The notes beneath the pieces were generated by a model. That model was not told the origin of the DNA, ran no database searches, and saw only the letters and a list, made by a program, of their open reading frames with translations. Shown piece by piece: positions 36,440 through 45,387 of a DNA stretch of 64,000 nt. The position numbers were made by a program, and so were the translations under genes. The DNA is taken from positions 1-64,000 of the forward strand of contig NZ_JAIVEM010000071.1 of NCBI RefSeq assembly GCF_020404765.1. The letters run 5' to 3'. The stretch comes from Paenibacillus sp. BJ-4. Its GTDB lineage: Bacteria > Bacillota > Bacilli > Paenibacillales > Paenibacillaceae. Within the stretch, counting starts at the first letter, position 1. The number at the start of each line of letters is the position of its first letter.

Positions 36440-38137
36440 TTAAGAATGAGTGCTTGCCGCTTCAGATGAGCGTCCTGCTTCTTCCTTGATGGCCTTCAGC
36501 TTTTTCATGACCGGGTTGCCTCCACGTCCAAAATAGTCGTGAAGACGGCTGTATTCCTCGTACAGCTTATCGTAGACGGCAGCGTTCTCAGGGATCGGTT
36601 TGAAGCTCTCGTCCCGTACACGTGCCATATGGCGCGCTGCTTCGACGATATCGTCATATCCCCCAGCCTCAGCTCCCGCAGCCACGGCCGCGAACATGGC
36701 CGCACCCAGTGCAGGAGTTTGGGTAGAAGCTGCGACCTTAATTTCACGTCCGGTTACGTCAGCATAAATTTGCATCAGCAGACGGTTTTTCTGCGGCAAT
36801 CCACCGCACGCGTACAATACGTCTACCGGCACACCGTTATGATGGAACGCATCGACAATTTTACGTGTTCCGAACGCGGTTGCTTCCAGCAATGTACGAT
36901 ACACTTCCTCTGGCTTCGTCAGCAGCGTATACCCGACAATCAGCCCTGTCAGGTTGGTGTCCACCAGCACAGAACGGTTACCGTTCCACCAGTCCAGCGC
37001 CAGCAATCCGGTTTCACCCGGTTTATATTCAGCCGCTTTACGCTCCAGCCATACATGGACGTTTACGCCTTCTGCAGCGGCCTGCTCCTTTACCTCAGCC
37101 GGAACCGCATGCTCTACGAACCATGCAAAAATATCTCCTACTGCCGATTGTCCAGCCTCATATCCGTAGTAGCCCGGGATAATTCCGTTCTCTACGACAC
37201 CGCACATACCTTCTACTTCTTTTTCTTCCTCGCCGAGCAGCATATGGCAAATAGAAGTTCCCATCGCCATCACCAGCTTGCCTGGTGTAACGACGCCTAC
37301 TGCCGGAACGGCCGCATGTGCATCCACATTCCCTACTGCTACCGCTGTGCCCGGATTCAGCCCTAGTTTTGCAGCCATTTCTTCTGTCAATCCACCCGCA
37401 CGGCTACCCAAGTCATAAATCTCGCCACGCAGCTTCGTATCTGTCAGATTTTCCAGACGCGGATCAAGCGCCTTAAAAAATTCACGGTCCGGATAACCAT
37501 CGCGGTGATGGTAAATGGACTTGTAGCCAGCAGTACACTGATTGCGTTTTAGCTCGCCACTGAGCTGAGAAATAACCCAGTCGGTCGCTTCCACAAAACG
37601 ATCGGTTTGATCATAAATGTCTGGTGCCTCATTCAGAATTTGCCAAATTTTTGCGATCATCCATTCGGATGAAATTTTCCCTCCATAGCGGGGCTGAAAC
37701 GCCTCTCCGCGCTGCGAAGCAATTTCATTCAAACGATCCGCCTCATCCTGTGCGGCATGGTGCTTCCACAGCTTTACCCAACTGTGCGGGTTATCCTTCA
37801 GCTTCTCGTCAAAGCACAGCGGTTGCCCCTGTGCGTCGATTGGTAGCATCGTACAGGCCGTAAAATCAATTCCGATCCCGATGATGTCGTCCGGAGAAAT
37901 ACCCGTTTCCTTCATAACAGCAGGTACAGAAGTGGTCAGCACCTCAATATAATCAGCCGGATGCTCCAGCGCCCAGTCCATTTCCAGTTTGCGTCCGCTA
38001 CCAGGCAATACTTCATCAATAACCCCATGGCGATAAGGTGTTACATGCGTAGCTATTTCAGCTCCGTTCGACAGGTCAACAATGACCGCACGGCCGGACT
38101 CCGTTCCATAATCGACACCAATGGTATACTTGCTCAT
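36440..38137 (-). CDS. araB: L-ribulokinase
   Basis: Phosphorylates L-ribulose to L-ribulose 5-phosphate in L-arabinose catabolism. 565 residues, the length of Bacillus AraB, with the FGGY-kinase layout: the opening [31 protein letters not shown], and [14 protein letters not shown], then [20 protein letters not shown]. The araD stop and araB start overlap by 4 bp (ATGA), so translation is coupled. AGGAGGAGG precedes the ATG. AraA (isomerase) is not in the window. Confidence 0.96.
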   Translation of the reverse strand: MSKYTIGVDYGTESGRAVIVDLSNGAEIATHVTPYRHGVIDEVLPGSGRKLEMDWALEHPADYIEVLTTSVPAVMKETGISPDDIIGIGIDFTACTMLPIDAQGQPLCFDEKLKDNPHSWVKLWKHHAAQDEADRLNEIASQRGEAFQPRYGGKISSEWMIAKIWQILNEAPDIYDQTDRFVEATDWVISQLSGELKRNQCTAGYKSIYHHRDGYPDREFFKALDPRLENLTDTKLRGEIYDLGSRAGGLTEEMAAKLGLNPGTAVAVGNVDAHAAVPAVGVVTPGKLVMAMGTSICHMLLGEEEKEVEGMCGVVENGIIPGYYGYEAGQSAVGDIFAWFVEHAVPAEVKEQAAAEGVNVHVWLERKAAEYKPGETGLLALDWWNGNRSVLVDTNLTGLIVGYTLLTKPEEVYRTLLEATAFGTRKIVDAFHHNGVPVDVLYACGGLPQKNRLLMQIYADVTGREIKVAASTQTPALGAAMFAAVAAGAEAGGYDDIVEAARHMARVRDESFKPIPENAAVYDKLYEEYSRLHDYFGRGGNPVMKKLKAIKEEAGRSSEAASTHS

Positions 38138-38844
38138 TTGTGTGCCTCCTCCTTTTTCATCTGCCCATAATAGGCATTTGCTCCATGCTTGCGCAGAAAA
38201 TGCTTATCCAGCAACGCCTGATCCATCGAGGTTAATTCCGGATTCAGGATAAGGGAACGGTATGCCATTTTGGCTACTTCCTCCAGCACAACTGCATTAT
38301 GAACAGCATCATTGGCATTATTACCCCAAGTGAACGGCGCGTGTTGATTCACGAGTACACCTGGAATGTCGGTTGGATTAATATCCTTAAATGTCTCAAT
38401 GATCACATGTCCTGTCTCCAGCTCATATTCCCCGGCAATCTCCTCCGAAGTCATCGCACGAGTACATGGAACCGTGCCATAAAAATAGTCACCTTGAGTT
38501 GTGCCTAATGCCGGAATCGCGCGCCCTGCTTGCGCCCAGCTTGTAGCCCAGGAAGAGTGGGTGTGCACAATGCCTCCAATTTGCGGGAAAGCACGGTACA
38601 ACGCCAAATGTGTAGGCGTATCTGACGAAGGACGAAGGTCACCTTCAACAACATCGCCTTGAAGATTAAGCACAACCAGCTGCTCGGCTTTTAGGTCTTC
38701 ATAGGCCACACCGCTTGGCTTGATAACAACCAATCCCTGTTCCCGGTCGATACCGCTTACATTTCCCCACGTGAAAGTAACCAGACCATGCTTTGGAAGC
38801 GCCAGATTGGCCTCCCACACTTCCTTTTTCAATTGTTCTAACAT
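38134..38844 (-). CDS. araD: L-ribulose-5-phosphate 4-epimerase
   Basis: Converts L-ribulose 5-phosphate to D-xylulose 5-phosphate. 236 residues, class II aldolase fold, with [35 protein letters not shown], and the zinc histidines in [16 protein letters not shown] and [15 protein letters not shown] 38844 has AAAGGAGT upstream; the longer frame to 38964 lies over the operator and promoter. First gene of araD-araB, under an AraR operator. Confidence 0.95.
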   Translation of the reverse strand: MLEQLKKEVWEANLALPKHGLVTFTWGNVSGIDREQGLVVIKPSGVAYEDLKAEQLVVLNLQGDVVEGDLRPSSDTPTHLALYRAFPQIGGIVHTHSSWATSWAQAGRAIPALGTTQGDYFYGTVPCTRAMTSEEIAGEYELETGHVIIETFKDINPTDIPGVLVNQHAPFTWGNNANDAVHNAVVLEEVAKMAYRSLILNPELTSMDQALLDKHFLRKHGANAYYGQMKKEEAHK

Positions 38845-38962
38845 GTATAAGACACTCCTTTTACTATCATTTCTGAAATCTGCAATGGAAGTGACTGAAC
38901 CCAACTTCAAATGGAAAATGACAGGAGGGTCGTAGCGACCCTTTATCCTTGGTTCCGCTTTC

Positions 38963-38985
38963 ATTATACACTTGTACGTACAACT
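38963..38985 (-). promoter_or_regulatory. AraR-type operator and -10 box of araDB
   Basis: A perfect -10 TATAAT (complement at 38963-38968) lies just downstream of the 16-bp operator ACTTGTACGTACAACT at 38970-38985. The core TTGTACGTACAA is a perfect palindrome and matches the AraR operator known from Bacillus subtilis (ATTTGTACGTACAAAT type). Binding would occlude the spacer, so repression by AraR and derepression by arabinose is expected. Confidence 0.88.
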
Positions 38986-39052
38986 TAGCCAGTCTTTTTT
39001 TATCTCTTTTCTTGATCAATTTCCACGCCTATTTTCAGAAAAAACATAGTAA

Positions 39053-39091
39053 AAACAGCCTATTTTCTGCAATCCAGAAAACAGGCTGTTT
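39053..39091 (-). terminator. Terminator of araR
   Basis: AAACAGCCT/AGGCTGTTT stem with an inner TTTTCTG/CAGAAAA helix, followed by T5 on the minus strand. Confidence 0.88.
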
Positions 39092-39177
39092 GGTGTGACG
39101 AGAAGTGTGGCGAGAACCATACCGATAAAATATGCAGGTTAGAAGCTGTATATTCACTAACTTGTCCTTACATGTCC

Positions 39178-40275
39178 CTAGGCATTTCCTGGAGCTGGCC
39201 CGGTGGATTCGCGAACAATGAGCTCAGGCGGTATAATCCACTGACGATCCTCTTCACGGTAGCCCTTCTCTTCAATCATCGACAGCATAGTATCGGCAGC
39301 ACGCAGCCCCAATTCTTCCTTGGGATGCCGAATAGTCGTTAGCTTGATTTCCGTTGCTGTCGCCAAAAATGAATCATCAAACCCAACCAGCGATAAATCA
39401 TTGGGAATGCTCAGACCCGCCGAACGTACAATATCCAGTAATCGAACAGCCAGCTCATCATTATATGTCACCCATCCGGTCGGGCGCTCCTCTGCTTCCA
39501 TCGCTAGCAGCTCTGATGCACGTTGTAACGGAAGCTCATTTTTTTCTTCGGTTCGGTAAGTAGTGACTGCATTTGGGTGTAATGTCACCCCATACTTGCG
39601 GTGAGCAGCCACAAATCCCTTCATACGCAAAATTCCCTGCATATCATCGGTTTTAAAAAATCCAGCCAAACGTCGGTGTCCCAGCTTGATTAAATGCTCA
39701 GCCGCCAAGAAACCACCCTTTTCATCATCCACACGCAGACAAGGCGCATCCATTTCCTCATAACGTGCATTGATCATCAAATAAGGGATCTGGCGATTCT
39801 CCACGGTCAAGTAATAATTCAGATTGGGATTGCGCTCCCCGCTTTTGGTCGGTTCAATAATAATTCCGCTCAGCGGTTGACTCAGCAGCATTTCCAGACA
39901 CTGACGTTCCTGCTCGGGGTCATTCCCTGTGCTGGACAGCAGCAGCTTGTAGCCTTGACGGCTTAATTTGGATTCGATTCCCTGTACGATAGAGGGAAAA
40001 ATATAATCCGATATATAGGTCGTAACCACCCCAATCGTCCGCGGATCTTCAGGTTGCTTACTATCCCGTGTCGCGACAAAGGTTCCCTTGCCCTGCATGC
40101 GAAACAGCCAGCCTTCCTGTACCAGCTCGCCGAGCGCCTGACGCACCGTTTGCCGACTAACCGCAAATTGCTCAGACATTTCATGTTCAGATGGAAGCTG
40201 GCTTTGAGGCTCCAGTTTGGATGAATGAATCCATGATAAAATTTCCTGTTTAACTTGTATATATTTGGGCGCCAT
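39178..40275 (-). CDS. araR: Arabinose operon repressor AraR
   Basis: An N-terminal GntR-type winged helix (residues about 6-70, LPSEHEMSEQFAVSRQTVRQ) is fused to a LacI/GalR periplasmic-binding-like effector domain, the distinctive AraR architecture. The effector domain starts IGVVTTYISDYIFPSIVQGI. L-arabinose binding releases DNA. ATG 40275 (MAPKYIQ) follows GGAGGAA; 365 residues. Operators of matching sequence precede araD, araR itself and araM. The RESTG.. C-terminal end is typical. Confidence 0.95.
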   Translation of the reverse strand: MAPKYIQVKQEILSWIHSSKLEPQSQLPSEHEMSEQFAVSRQTVRQALGELVQEGWLFRMQGKGTFVATRDSKQPEDPRTIGVVTTYISDYIFPSIVQGIESKLSRQGYKLLLSSTGNDPEQERQCLEMLLSQPLSGIIIEPTKSGERNPNLNYYLTVENRQIPYLMINARYEEMDAPCLRVDDEKGGFLAAEHLIKLGHRRLAGFFKTDDMQGILRMKGFVAAHRKYGVTLHPNAVTTYRTEEKNELPLQRASELLAMEAEERPTGWVTYNDELAVRLLDIVRSAGLSIPNDLSLVGFDDSFLATATEIKLTTIRHPKEELGLRAADTMLSMIEEKGYREEDRQWIIPPELIVRESTGPAPGNA

Positions 40276-40321
40276 AGTTTCCTCCGTACTTGCAATATCG
40301 TGTACCCGTTCGTATTGCACG

Positions 40322-40354
40322 ATTATAGCATATCGTTCATTTGTACATACAAAT
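40322..40354 (-). promoter_or_regulatory. AraR-type operator and -10 box of araR
   Basis: The 16-bp site ATTTGTACATACAAAT (40339-40354), reading the minus strand as ATTTGTATGTACAAAT, differs from a perfect AraR palindrome by one base. A perfect -10 TATAAT complement lies at 40322-40327. This predicts autoregulation of araR. Confidence 0.85.
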
Positions 40355-40471
40355 GTTATGGGAGCAGGGCATCGTTGTATAGCTGCCGGAGGCGAAACCC
40401 ATTCGCTAATCCCCTCCTTGCTACATATGCTTGGCTAACTATCTATAGACGATTGGTATTCATGCTGCATA

Positions 40472-41623
40472 TTACGAACGAAGCAGTCGATGTTCGTTCA
40501 TATACTTGAGTCCAGTACAGCGGTCACGCAAAGTATGGGCCGTGCGCAAAGCACGAGCAAGCTGTTCCTCCGTCACCCCAAGCTCGGCAATAGTAGATGG
40601 ACCACCGACCTGAGCGAGCCATGTACGCATCTGTTCCGATGTAGGCAAAGTCCGATATACTTTAAAAGCCTCCACATCCAGGCTGGCAGCCAATTCCCTG
40701 TACATGTCAGACAGCAAAGCGGAAGCTACGCCCACTTTGGCACCATGCAAAACCTGCTTGCGTCCCTCTGCAATAAAATCCATTTCAATTCGGTGGGAGA
40801 TATGGTGTTCTCCCCCCGAAGCTGGGCGCGAATGATCGATCATCAGCATCGAAATACCGGATGCAATCAGTGCATTCATCAAGACCTCGACGCCTGCCTT
40901 GCTGCCTGCCGCAATCTCATCGACATGCTCTATACAGGCACGTAAAGCCTCCTCGGTAATGCGGTTAGCCACGGGTGAATACGGCTCATTTCCCAAATCT
41001 CTGGATACATGCCAATCTGCTAATGAGGTGAATTTACCGAGCATATCGCCAAAGCCTGCGGCAGTCATCGTCTGTGGTGCACTCGCCAGCACGGACAGAT
41101 CCGCAAAGATCGCTTCCGGCGGAACCGCCTGAAACGTCTGCTTGCTGCCGTCTACGATCAGCGGCGCACCTGCGGAGGTAAAACCATCCACGGAAGCGGC
41201 CGTCGGTATGGACAAGAACGGACGATTCATTTTATAGCATACGAAGCGAACCAGATCGTGAATCGTACCGGAGCCTACAGCCAGTACAGCCTGACTCTGA
41301 TCTTTCACGCCCAGCAGTACCTTCATAATATAGGTTTCATCAGCAATGACATCTCCCACAGCATTCGGAGGCAGTTGGACCACATCAACCGTCAACCCTG
41401 CCTCATGTATCAGCTTAGCCACCTTTTGGCCTGCTGCTACCGAGGTATTCTCATCCTCTACTAGAGTTACATGACGATAATCCTGTTGGTTCAAATAAGG
41501 GACAACGGCTTCAAGTGCTCCATCCCGCATCTCGATCAACAATTCAACCTTTCGGTGAGGGTGATCAGCATTGCTTGCCTGCGCCTCTTCGTTCCACTGC
41601 TTGATCTGCTCATTCATATTCAT
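40472..41623 (-). CDS. araM: sn-glycerol-1-phosphate dehydrogenase
   Basis: AraM of Bacilli reduces dihydroxyacetone phosphate to glycerol 1-phosphate (NADH-dependent, needs Ni or Zn) and is often encoded in ara operons. 383 residues with an iron-containing alcohol dehydrogenase/GldA fold: AVGSGTIHDLVRFVCYK, SIPTAASVDGFTSAGAPLI, and the metal-ligand histidines around SRPASGGEHHISHRIEMDF. ATG 41623 has CAGGAGG 8 nt upstream. It has its own AraR-type operator. Confidence 0.92.
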   Translation of the reverse strand: MNMNEQIKQWNEEAQASNADHPHRKVELLIEMRDGALEAVVPYLNQQDYRHVTLVEDENTSVAAGQKVAKLIHEAGLTVDVVQLPPNAVGDVIADETYIMKVLLGVKDQSQAVLAVGSGTIHDLVRFVCYKMNRPFLSIPTAASVDGFTSAGAPLIVDGSKQTFQAVPPEAIFADLSVLASAPQTMTAAGFGDMLGKFTSLADWHVSRDLGNEPYSPVANRITEEALRACIEHVDEIAAGSKAGVEVLMNALIASGISMLMIDHSRPASGGEHHISHRIEMDFIAEGRKQVLHGAKVGVASALLSDMYRELAASLDVEAFKVYRTLPTSEQMRTWLAQVGGPSTIAELGVTEEQLARALRTAHTLRDRCTGLKYMNEHRLLRS

Positions 41624-41706
41624 TTCATCAGCCTCCTGAAAAGGAATAATTTGCATAAGAATGACCCATAATGATAAAAGATTCAGTTTGAAAACAATTA
41701 CTACTT

Positions 41707-41722
41707 AATTGTACGCACAAGT
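41707..41722 (-). promoter_or_regulatory. AraR-type operator of araM
   Basis: AATTGTACGCACAAGT is a variant with one central mismatch in the palindrome (GTACGCAC instead of GTACGTAC). It lies 84 nt upstream of the araM start. Confidence 0.7.
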
Positions 41723-41790
41723 TTATACCCAAGTCCAGAGAAAAAGTACAAGTTAATATTTAATTCATACATTAAGAAAGGAAAATAATA

Positions 41791-41994
41791 ATGAAATATA
41801 GAGCGGACATTGCCTGCTCGCTTGGATTACTGGCAGGTACTACATTTGGCAGCGGGATTGCTTTTTTGTTCGGCTGGCAAGCCTATCGAGCTCTGACTTC
41901 TGTCACCGTCTTTGGGGTTGCTGGAATCATCATCACCATTGCCGTTTTTCGCTTGCTTCACCGTAAGTCGCTTTCTACGTCCAATTCCCGATAA
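41791..41994 (+). CDS. Small two-helix membrane protein
   Basis: A 67-residue protein with two hydrophobic stretches (ACSLGLLAGTTFGSGIAFLF and the later VTVFGVAGIIITIAVF) and a basic tail. AAAGGAAAAT precedes the ATG. It is divergent from araM and unrecognised; function unknown. A strong terminator follows at 42047-42097. Confidence 0.6.
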   Translation: MKYRADIACSLGLLAGTTFGSGIAFLFGWQAYRALTSVTVFGVAGIIITIAVFRLLHRKSLSTSNSR

Positions 41995-42046
41995 ATTCAA
42001 GTAGGCGGGGATGAGCAACTCGTAATTTGCATCTATCTGCATACAT

Positions 42047-42097
42047 AGAAAACGGGTACTTACAAGCCATTTGCAGCGCTTGAGAGTACCCGTTTTT
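42047..42097. terminator. Bidirectional terminator between the small membrane gene and fabV
   Basis: AAACGGGTACT and AGTACCCGTTTTT form a long stem around a partly paired loop, with A/T-runs on both sides. Confidence 0.85.
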
Positions 42098-42121
42098 ATT
42101 TGACTCATATTTATTTGTTAA

Positions 42122-43297
42122 TTAAGCGTGAACCTCTGGATCGACATCCAGCTCATAATCAATCTCTTCAAATCCAAATCCAAATAATTGAAGGAAATCC
42201 AGACGGTATTGTTCAAGATCACCCCGTTCAGACACGTTTTCTGTAGTGATCTCGGACCAGGCAGCTTTGACTGCTTGCTGCACATCGTCTCTCATTTCCC
42301 AGTTATCCAGACGAATGCGCCCTTCTTCGTCCGTTTCCACAGTTGACCCGCTATACAGCTTTTCGAACAGACGTTGCGCCTGCTCAATGCATCCCTCATG
42401 TAATCCCTTTTCTTTCATAATCTTAAACAGTAAGGAAATATACAGAGGTACAACTGGAATAGCCGAACTGGATTGTGTAACTAAAGCTTTGTTCACAGAA
42501 ACGTAGGCTTTACCCTGATAACGCTCCAGTTGTTTCGTTAACGTATGCGCTGTGGCTTCCAAATCGTTTTTGGCTTGACCAATGGTTCCTTTACGATAAA
42601 TGGCCTCCGTGATCTCCGGACCAATATATGAGTAAGCTAGTGTGGTTACCCCTTCAGCCAGCAGGTCAGCTTCTTCCAACGCTTTTAGCCACAAGGACCA
42701 ATCTTCGCCACCCATTACCGTGATGGTGTTCTCAATTTCCTCCTGCGTAGCCGGTTCCAGCGTAATTTCTGATACGACACCTGTATTCGTATTCACCGTT
42801 TTATTCGTAAAAGGCTGCCCGATGGGCTTGAGAACGGAATTGAAGGTTTCACCCGTATCTGGATGTGTGCGCCGCGGTGAGGCGACACTATACACAATCA
42901 AGTCTACCTTGCCCAGCTTTTCCTTTACCAGCTTCAACGTCTCTTGCTTAATTTCATGAGAAAAAGCATCACCATTAATGCTTTCCGCTATGTAGCCAGC
43001 CGCTCTGGCCGCTCTTTCAAAGGCCACAGTGTTATACCAGCCTGCTGAAGCCGTACGTCCCTCTGAAGCGGGACGTTCATAGGATACACCTATGGTATCA
43101 GCCCCCATACCGAAGCTCGCAGCAATGCGGGAAGCCAGCCCATAGCCTGTAGATGCTCCGATCACGAGTACCTTTTTAGCTCCTTGTATTGCCGTGCTGT
43201 CTTTGATGTAATTGATTTGACGATTGACATGAGTCGCACACCCTGCAGGATGCGCAGTCGTACATATAAAACCACGGATTTTCGGTTTAATAATCAT
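42122..43297 (-). CDS. fabV: Enoyl-ACP reductase FabV (trans-2-enoyl-CoA reductase)
   Basis: NADH-dependent reductase of the last step in fatty-acid elongation, insensitive to triclosan. 391 residues, with N-terminal MIIKPKIRGFICTTAHPAGC, the nucleotide-binding VLVIGASTGYGLASRIA, and the FabV-specific YX8K active site in IYRKGTIGQAK. Promoter: -35 TTGAGC and -10 TATAGT with a 17-bp gap, and the palindrome ACTATATAGT at the -10. The ribosome-binding site is GGGGGA. Such enzymes occur in few Gram-positives, so a transferred origin is possible. Confidence 0.93.
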   Translation of the reverse strand: MIIKPKIRGFICTTAHPAGCATHVNRQINYIKDSTAIQGAKKVLVIGASTGYGLASRIAASFGMGADTIGVSYERPASEGRTASAGWYNTVAFERAARAAGYIAESINGDAFSHEIKQETLKLVKEKLGKVDLIVYSVASPRRTHPDTGETFNSVLKPIGQPFTNKTVNTNTGVVSEITLEPATQEEIENTITVMGGEDWSLWLKALEEADLLAEGVTTLAYSYIGPEITEAIYRKGTIGQAKNDLEATAHTLTKQLERYQGKAYVSVNKALVTQSSSAIPVVPLYISLLFKIMKEKGLHEGCIEQAQRLFEKLYSGSTVETDEEGRIRLDNWEMRDDVQQAVKAAWSEITTENVSERGDLEQYRLDFLQLFGFGFEEIDYELDVDPEVHA

Positions 43298-43535
43298 TGC
43301 AAGGGTCCCCCTACTTAGGCATTCATTTAATATAGATGGTATGGTTGTTCAGTCATAACTATATAGTAAAATAGCCTGCGGCTCAACCTGGATTACAGTT
43401 ACGAAAAAACATACGCGGATTCCAAATAATATTGATTTCAAGCTTGTTTTTCATTTTCCATTATGAGTCTCTTCTTTCGATATAGAATTAAAATCATTAA
43501 TTAGTTATGGCGAAGCCCTTATTACAAGGTCGATT
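43298..43535. other. Intergenic region upstream of fabV
   Basis: Holds the fabV promoter and a non-coding AT-rich stretch ending at the MarR relic. Nothing else identified. Confidence 0.5.
43358..43386 (-). promoter_or_regulatory. fabV promoter with palindrome at the -10
   Basis: -35 TTGAGC (complement at 43381-43386) and -10 TATAGT (complement at 43358-43363) are separated by 17 bp. The palindrome ACTATATAGT covers 43358-43367 and could bind a MarR-type regulator. This last point is inference. Confidence 0.6.
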
Positions 43536-43830
43536 TTATTTTATTAATAACTTCTTTAAGATTTCAGCCTCTTCTGGAGTAAGCCCTTGAGTGATACATT
43601 TTCTACTTCCATAAAAATTTCGTTAAATTCCTCCACTAAATCAGCGCCCTTTTGCAATACGTATATTTTTTTTGCGTTCATTATCTTCTGGTACTACACG
43701 TTTAATGTATCCTTTCTTTTCCAAGCTTTGAAGCATGCCGGTAATGCCGGCTCCTTTTCAATTAAAACGATCCGGCAAAGAATTCTAACTGTCAATATTC
43801 CAACTTTATATAAATTCGCTTTCCTCGTTC
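43536..43830 (-). pseudogene. MarR family regulator remnant with several frameshifts
   Basis: On the minus strand, three frames give pieces of a MarR wing-helix protein: LPDRFN then stop then KGAGITGMLQSLEKKGYIK followed by RVVPEDNERKK; next YVLQKGADLVEEFNEIFMEVE; then GLTPEEAEILKKLLIK. The pieces match a MarR from the recognition helix to the end. Upstream LTVRIL may match the preceding helix. At least two frameshifts and a stop make it a relic. It lies upstream of fabV and may have been its regulator. Confidence 0.78.
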
Positions 43831-43887
43831 TCCTGATTAAAGCTTCAAAATCTCTCCCGCTAAGGTCACAAGCAGTAGCTTGGAATA

Positions 43888-43938
43888 TAAAAAAAGGGTT
43901 ATAAAATTGCTACAAGAGCAATCTTATAAACCTTTTTT
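43888..43938 (-). terminator. Terminator of tRNA-Leu
   Basis: AAGGTTTATAAGATTGCT and its complement form a stem around 5 nt with T7 after it on the minus strand, 11 nt beyond the tRNA 3' end. Confidence 0.82.
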
Positions 43939-43948
43939 AGTCAATTGA

Positions 43949-44033
<85 letters not shown>

Positions 44034-44161
44034 ATATTATATATTCATGATGATGTTTTCAATCACCGCAATTAAGATTATATCTCCCATAGTTCATAAA
44101 ATCAAGTTATTTCTTAATATATATTTTCTATTCATTACTCCTGAAATCATACGAAAATAAC

Positions 44162-44360
44162 TGGATATCACACACCATATATGGTAAGATGAACGTATCA
44201 GGAAAGGAGGTGCGTCAACATTAGTAATCACATGTTGAGCGCATCCCTTACCCGGTCCGTTATTCTCTAATTCTCAGAGTTGACGGAGGCGCGGGATACG
44301 GATCAAGGATTTAACCAAGCGCCACGGGTAGAAAGACCGTCTGCAGACGGTCTTTTTTAT
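44162..44360 (+). ncRNA. Candidate structured RNA with pseudoknot potential and terminator
   Basis: An extended -10 (TGGTAAGAT, 44182-44190) with a weak -35 at 44162 predicts a transcript starting near 44197. It then has: hairpin TGCGTCAACA (44211-44220) with TGTTGA-G-CGCA (44233-44243); ATCCC (44243-44247) with GGGAT (44293-44297) enclosing CCGT/ACGG; TACCCG (44249-44254) with CGGGTA (44325-44330); GGCGC (44288-44292) with GCGCC (44319-44323); and a perfect terminator GACCGTCTGCAGACGGTC plus TTTTTT at 44335-44358. No riboswitch class I know fits. It could be a stand-alone sRNA or an attenuator of the GNAT gene. Confidence 0.55.
44335..44358 (+). terminator. Terminator of the candidate RNA
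   Basis: An 18-bp perfectly self-complementary sequence (7-bp stem, TGCA loop) followed by six T. Confidence 0.9.
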
Positions 44361-44428
44361 TTCAACATCATACTTATACCATAAATTAACTATCGATAAG
44401 GTTACATACTGTGAAAAGAGGCGATACC

Positions 44429-44890
44429 ATGTCTATTAGACCAGCGAATGTGGAAGAGTACAAGGAGTTGGCAGCCATCTGGCTGGATGCTTCCATAGAA
44501 GCCCATCATTTTATTGCTTCGCAATATTGGACTTCACAAGTCGCCGAGATGGAAAACAGATACCTCCCTATCTCTCAAAACTACGTTATAATACAGGCTG
44601 ATCATACCATTGGCGGCTTCGTTTCCATGATCGATGGATATTTAGCAGCTCTGTTTGTACGTGTTGGTTCTCAAAGAAAAGGCTATGGCAAGTTGCTACT
44701 GGATTGGGTCAAGAAGCAACATGAAGAGATTCAATTAAAGGTATACCAGTCGAACACGAAAGCATTTAACTTTTATACTAAAAATGGATTTATCATTCAA
44801 GAGGAATCTGTTGATTCCGAAACGGGTGAGAAAGAGTTTGTCATGCTTTGGAGCTCAGTCCGTAAACCTCGGTATATAAAATCTGTTTAA
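44429..44890 (+). CDS. GNAT family N-acetyltransferase (YiaC-like)
   Basis: 153 residues with the GNAT acetyl-CoA site in VRVGSQRKGYGKLLLDWVKK and the C-terminal AFNFYTKNGFIIQEESVD. The start of the protein, SIRPANVEEYKELAAIWLDA, is typical of the YiaC/PhnO type. ATG 44429 lies after AAGAGG; the GTG at 44411 is less likely. Its 3' end overlaps the convergent GNAT gene by 50 bp. Substrate unknown. Confidence 0.88.
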   Translation: MSIRPANVEEYKELAAIWLDASIEAHHFIASQYWTSQVAEMENRYLPISQNYVIIQADHTIGGFVSMIDGYLAALFVRVGSQRKGYGKLLLDWVKKQHEEIQLKVYQSNTKAFNFYTKNGFIIQEESVDSETGEKEFVMLWSSVRKPRYIKSV

Positions 44891-45356
44891 ACGGAGCAAA
44901 AGCCTGTTCAGCCAGCGCACCTGGATAGCTCATAATTTGAAGCCGCAGATCGGCCTGCCCTTCTCTTAAAGGAGGCTGCACATACTCAAAATGATTCAAA
45001 TGAAACCCCAAGCGTTCGTAAAAACCGATTCTTCTCCGTGACCATTCATCCACTGGCGGCTCAACCTCCAGCACTATCGGTTTGTCAGACTCTGAGATAA
45101 ACCTGATCATGAGTTTTTTACCTAAACCGCTACCACGTATACCCGAATCTACCGCAATATGCTCTACAAACCGAAAATGTGTAAATTCCCAGCCCGCCAA
45201 AAAGGCCACTGTGTTGCCCTGCTCATTCTTTTCAGTGATGATGCGATAGCCAGGATGCTTCAATAAAGCCTTTTGAGACTCAAATGACCTGCATTCTGAT
45301 TCTGGAAAAGAGGCCTCCATGATCGCATATATTTCAGAGAAATCATGTTCATTCAT
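44841..45356 (-). CDS. GNAT family N-acetyltransferase
   Basis: 171 residues. Acetyl-CoA-binding motif A lies in VEHIAVDSGIRGSGLGKKLM, and motif B in RRRIGFYERLGFHLNHFEYV. The N-terminal ASFPESECRSFESQ matches a subgroup of small-molecule acetyltransferases in Bacillales. Convergent with the adjacent GNAT gene and overlapping it by 50 bp at the 3' ends. GAGCC precedes the ATG at a longer than normal spacing. Confidence 0.88.
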   Translation of the reverse strand: MNEHDFSEIYAIMEASFPESECRSFESQKALLKHPGYRIITEKNEQGNTVAFLAGWEFTHFRFVEHIAVDSGIRGSGLGKKLMIRFISESDKPIVLEVEPPVDEWSRRRIGFYERLGFHLNHFEYVQPPLREGQADLRLQIMSYPGALAEQAFAPFKQILYTEVYGLSSKA

Positions 45357-45387
45357 TTTATTATCTCTAGGCTCCTTTCCCCAAACT

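Noticed and set aside
36539..37366. 275-codon plus-strand frame
   Set aside because: Shadow of araB, with unusual Cys/Arg/His-rich composition.
44211..44269. Possible T-box or leader-peptide attenuator
   Set aside because: No T-box sequence or specifier loop; the 12-codon ATG frame is 22 nt from GGAGG.
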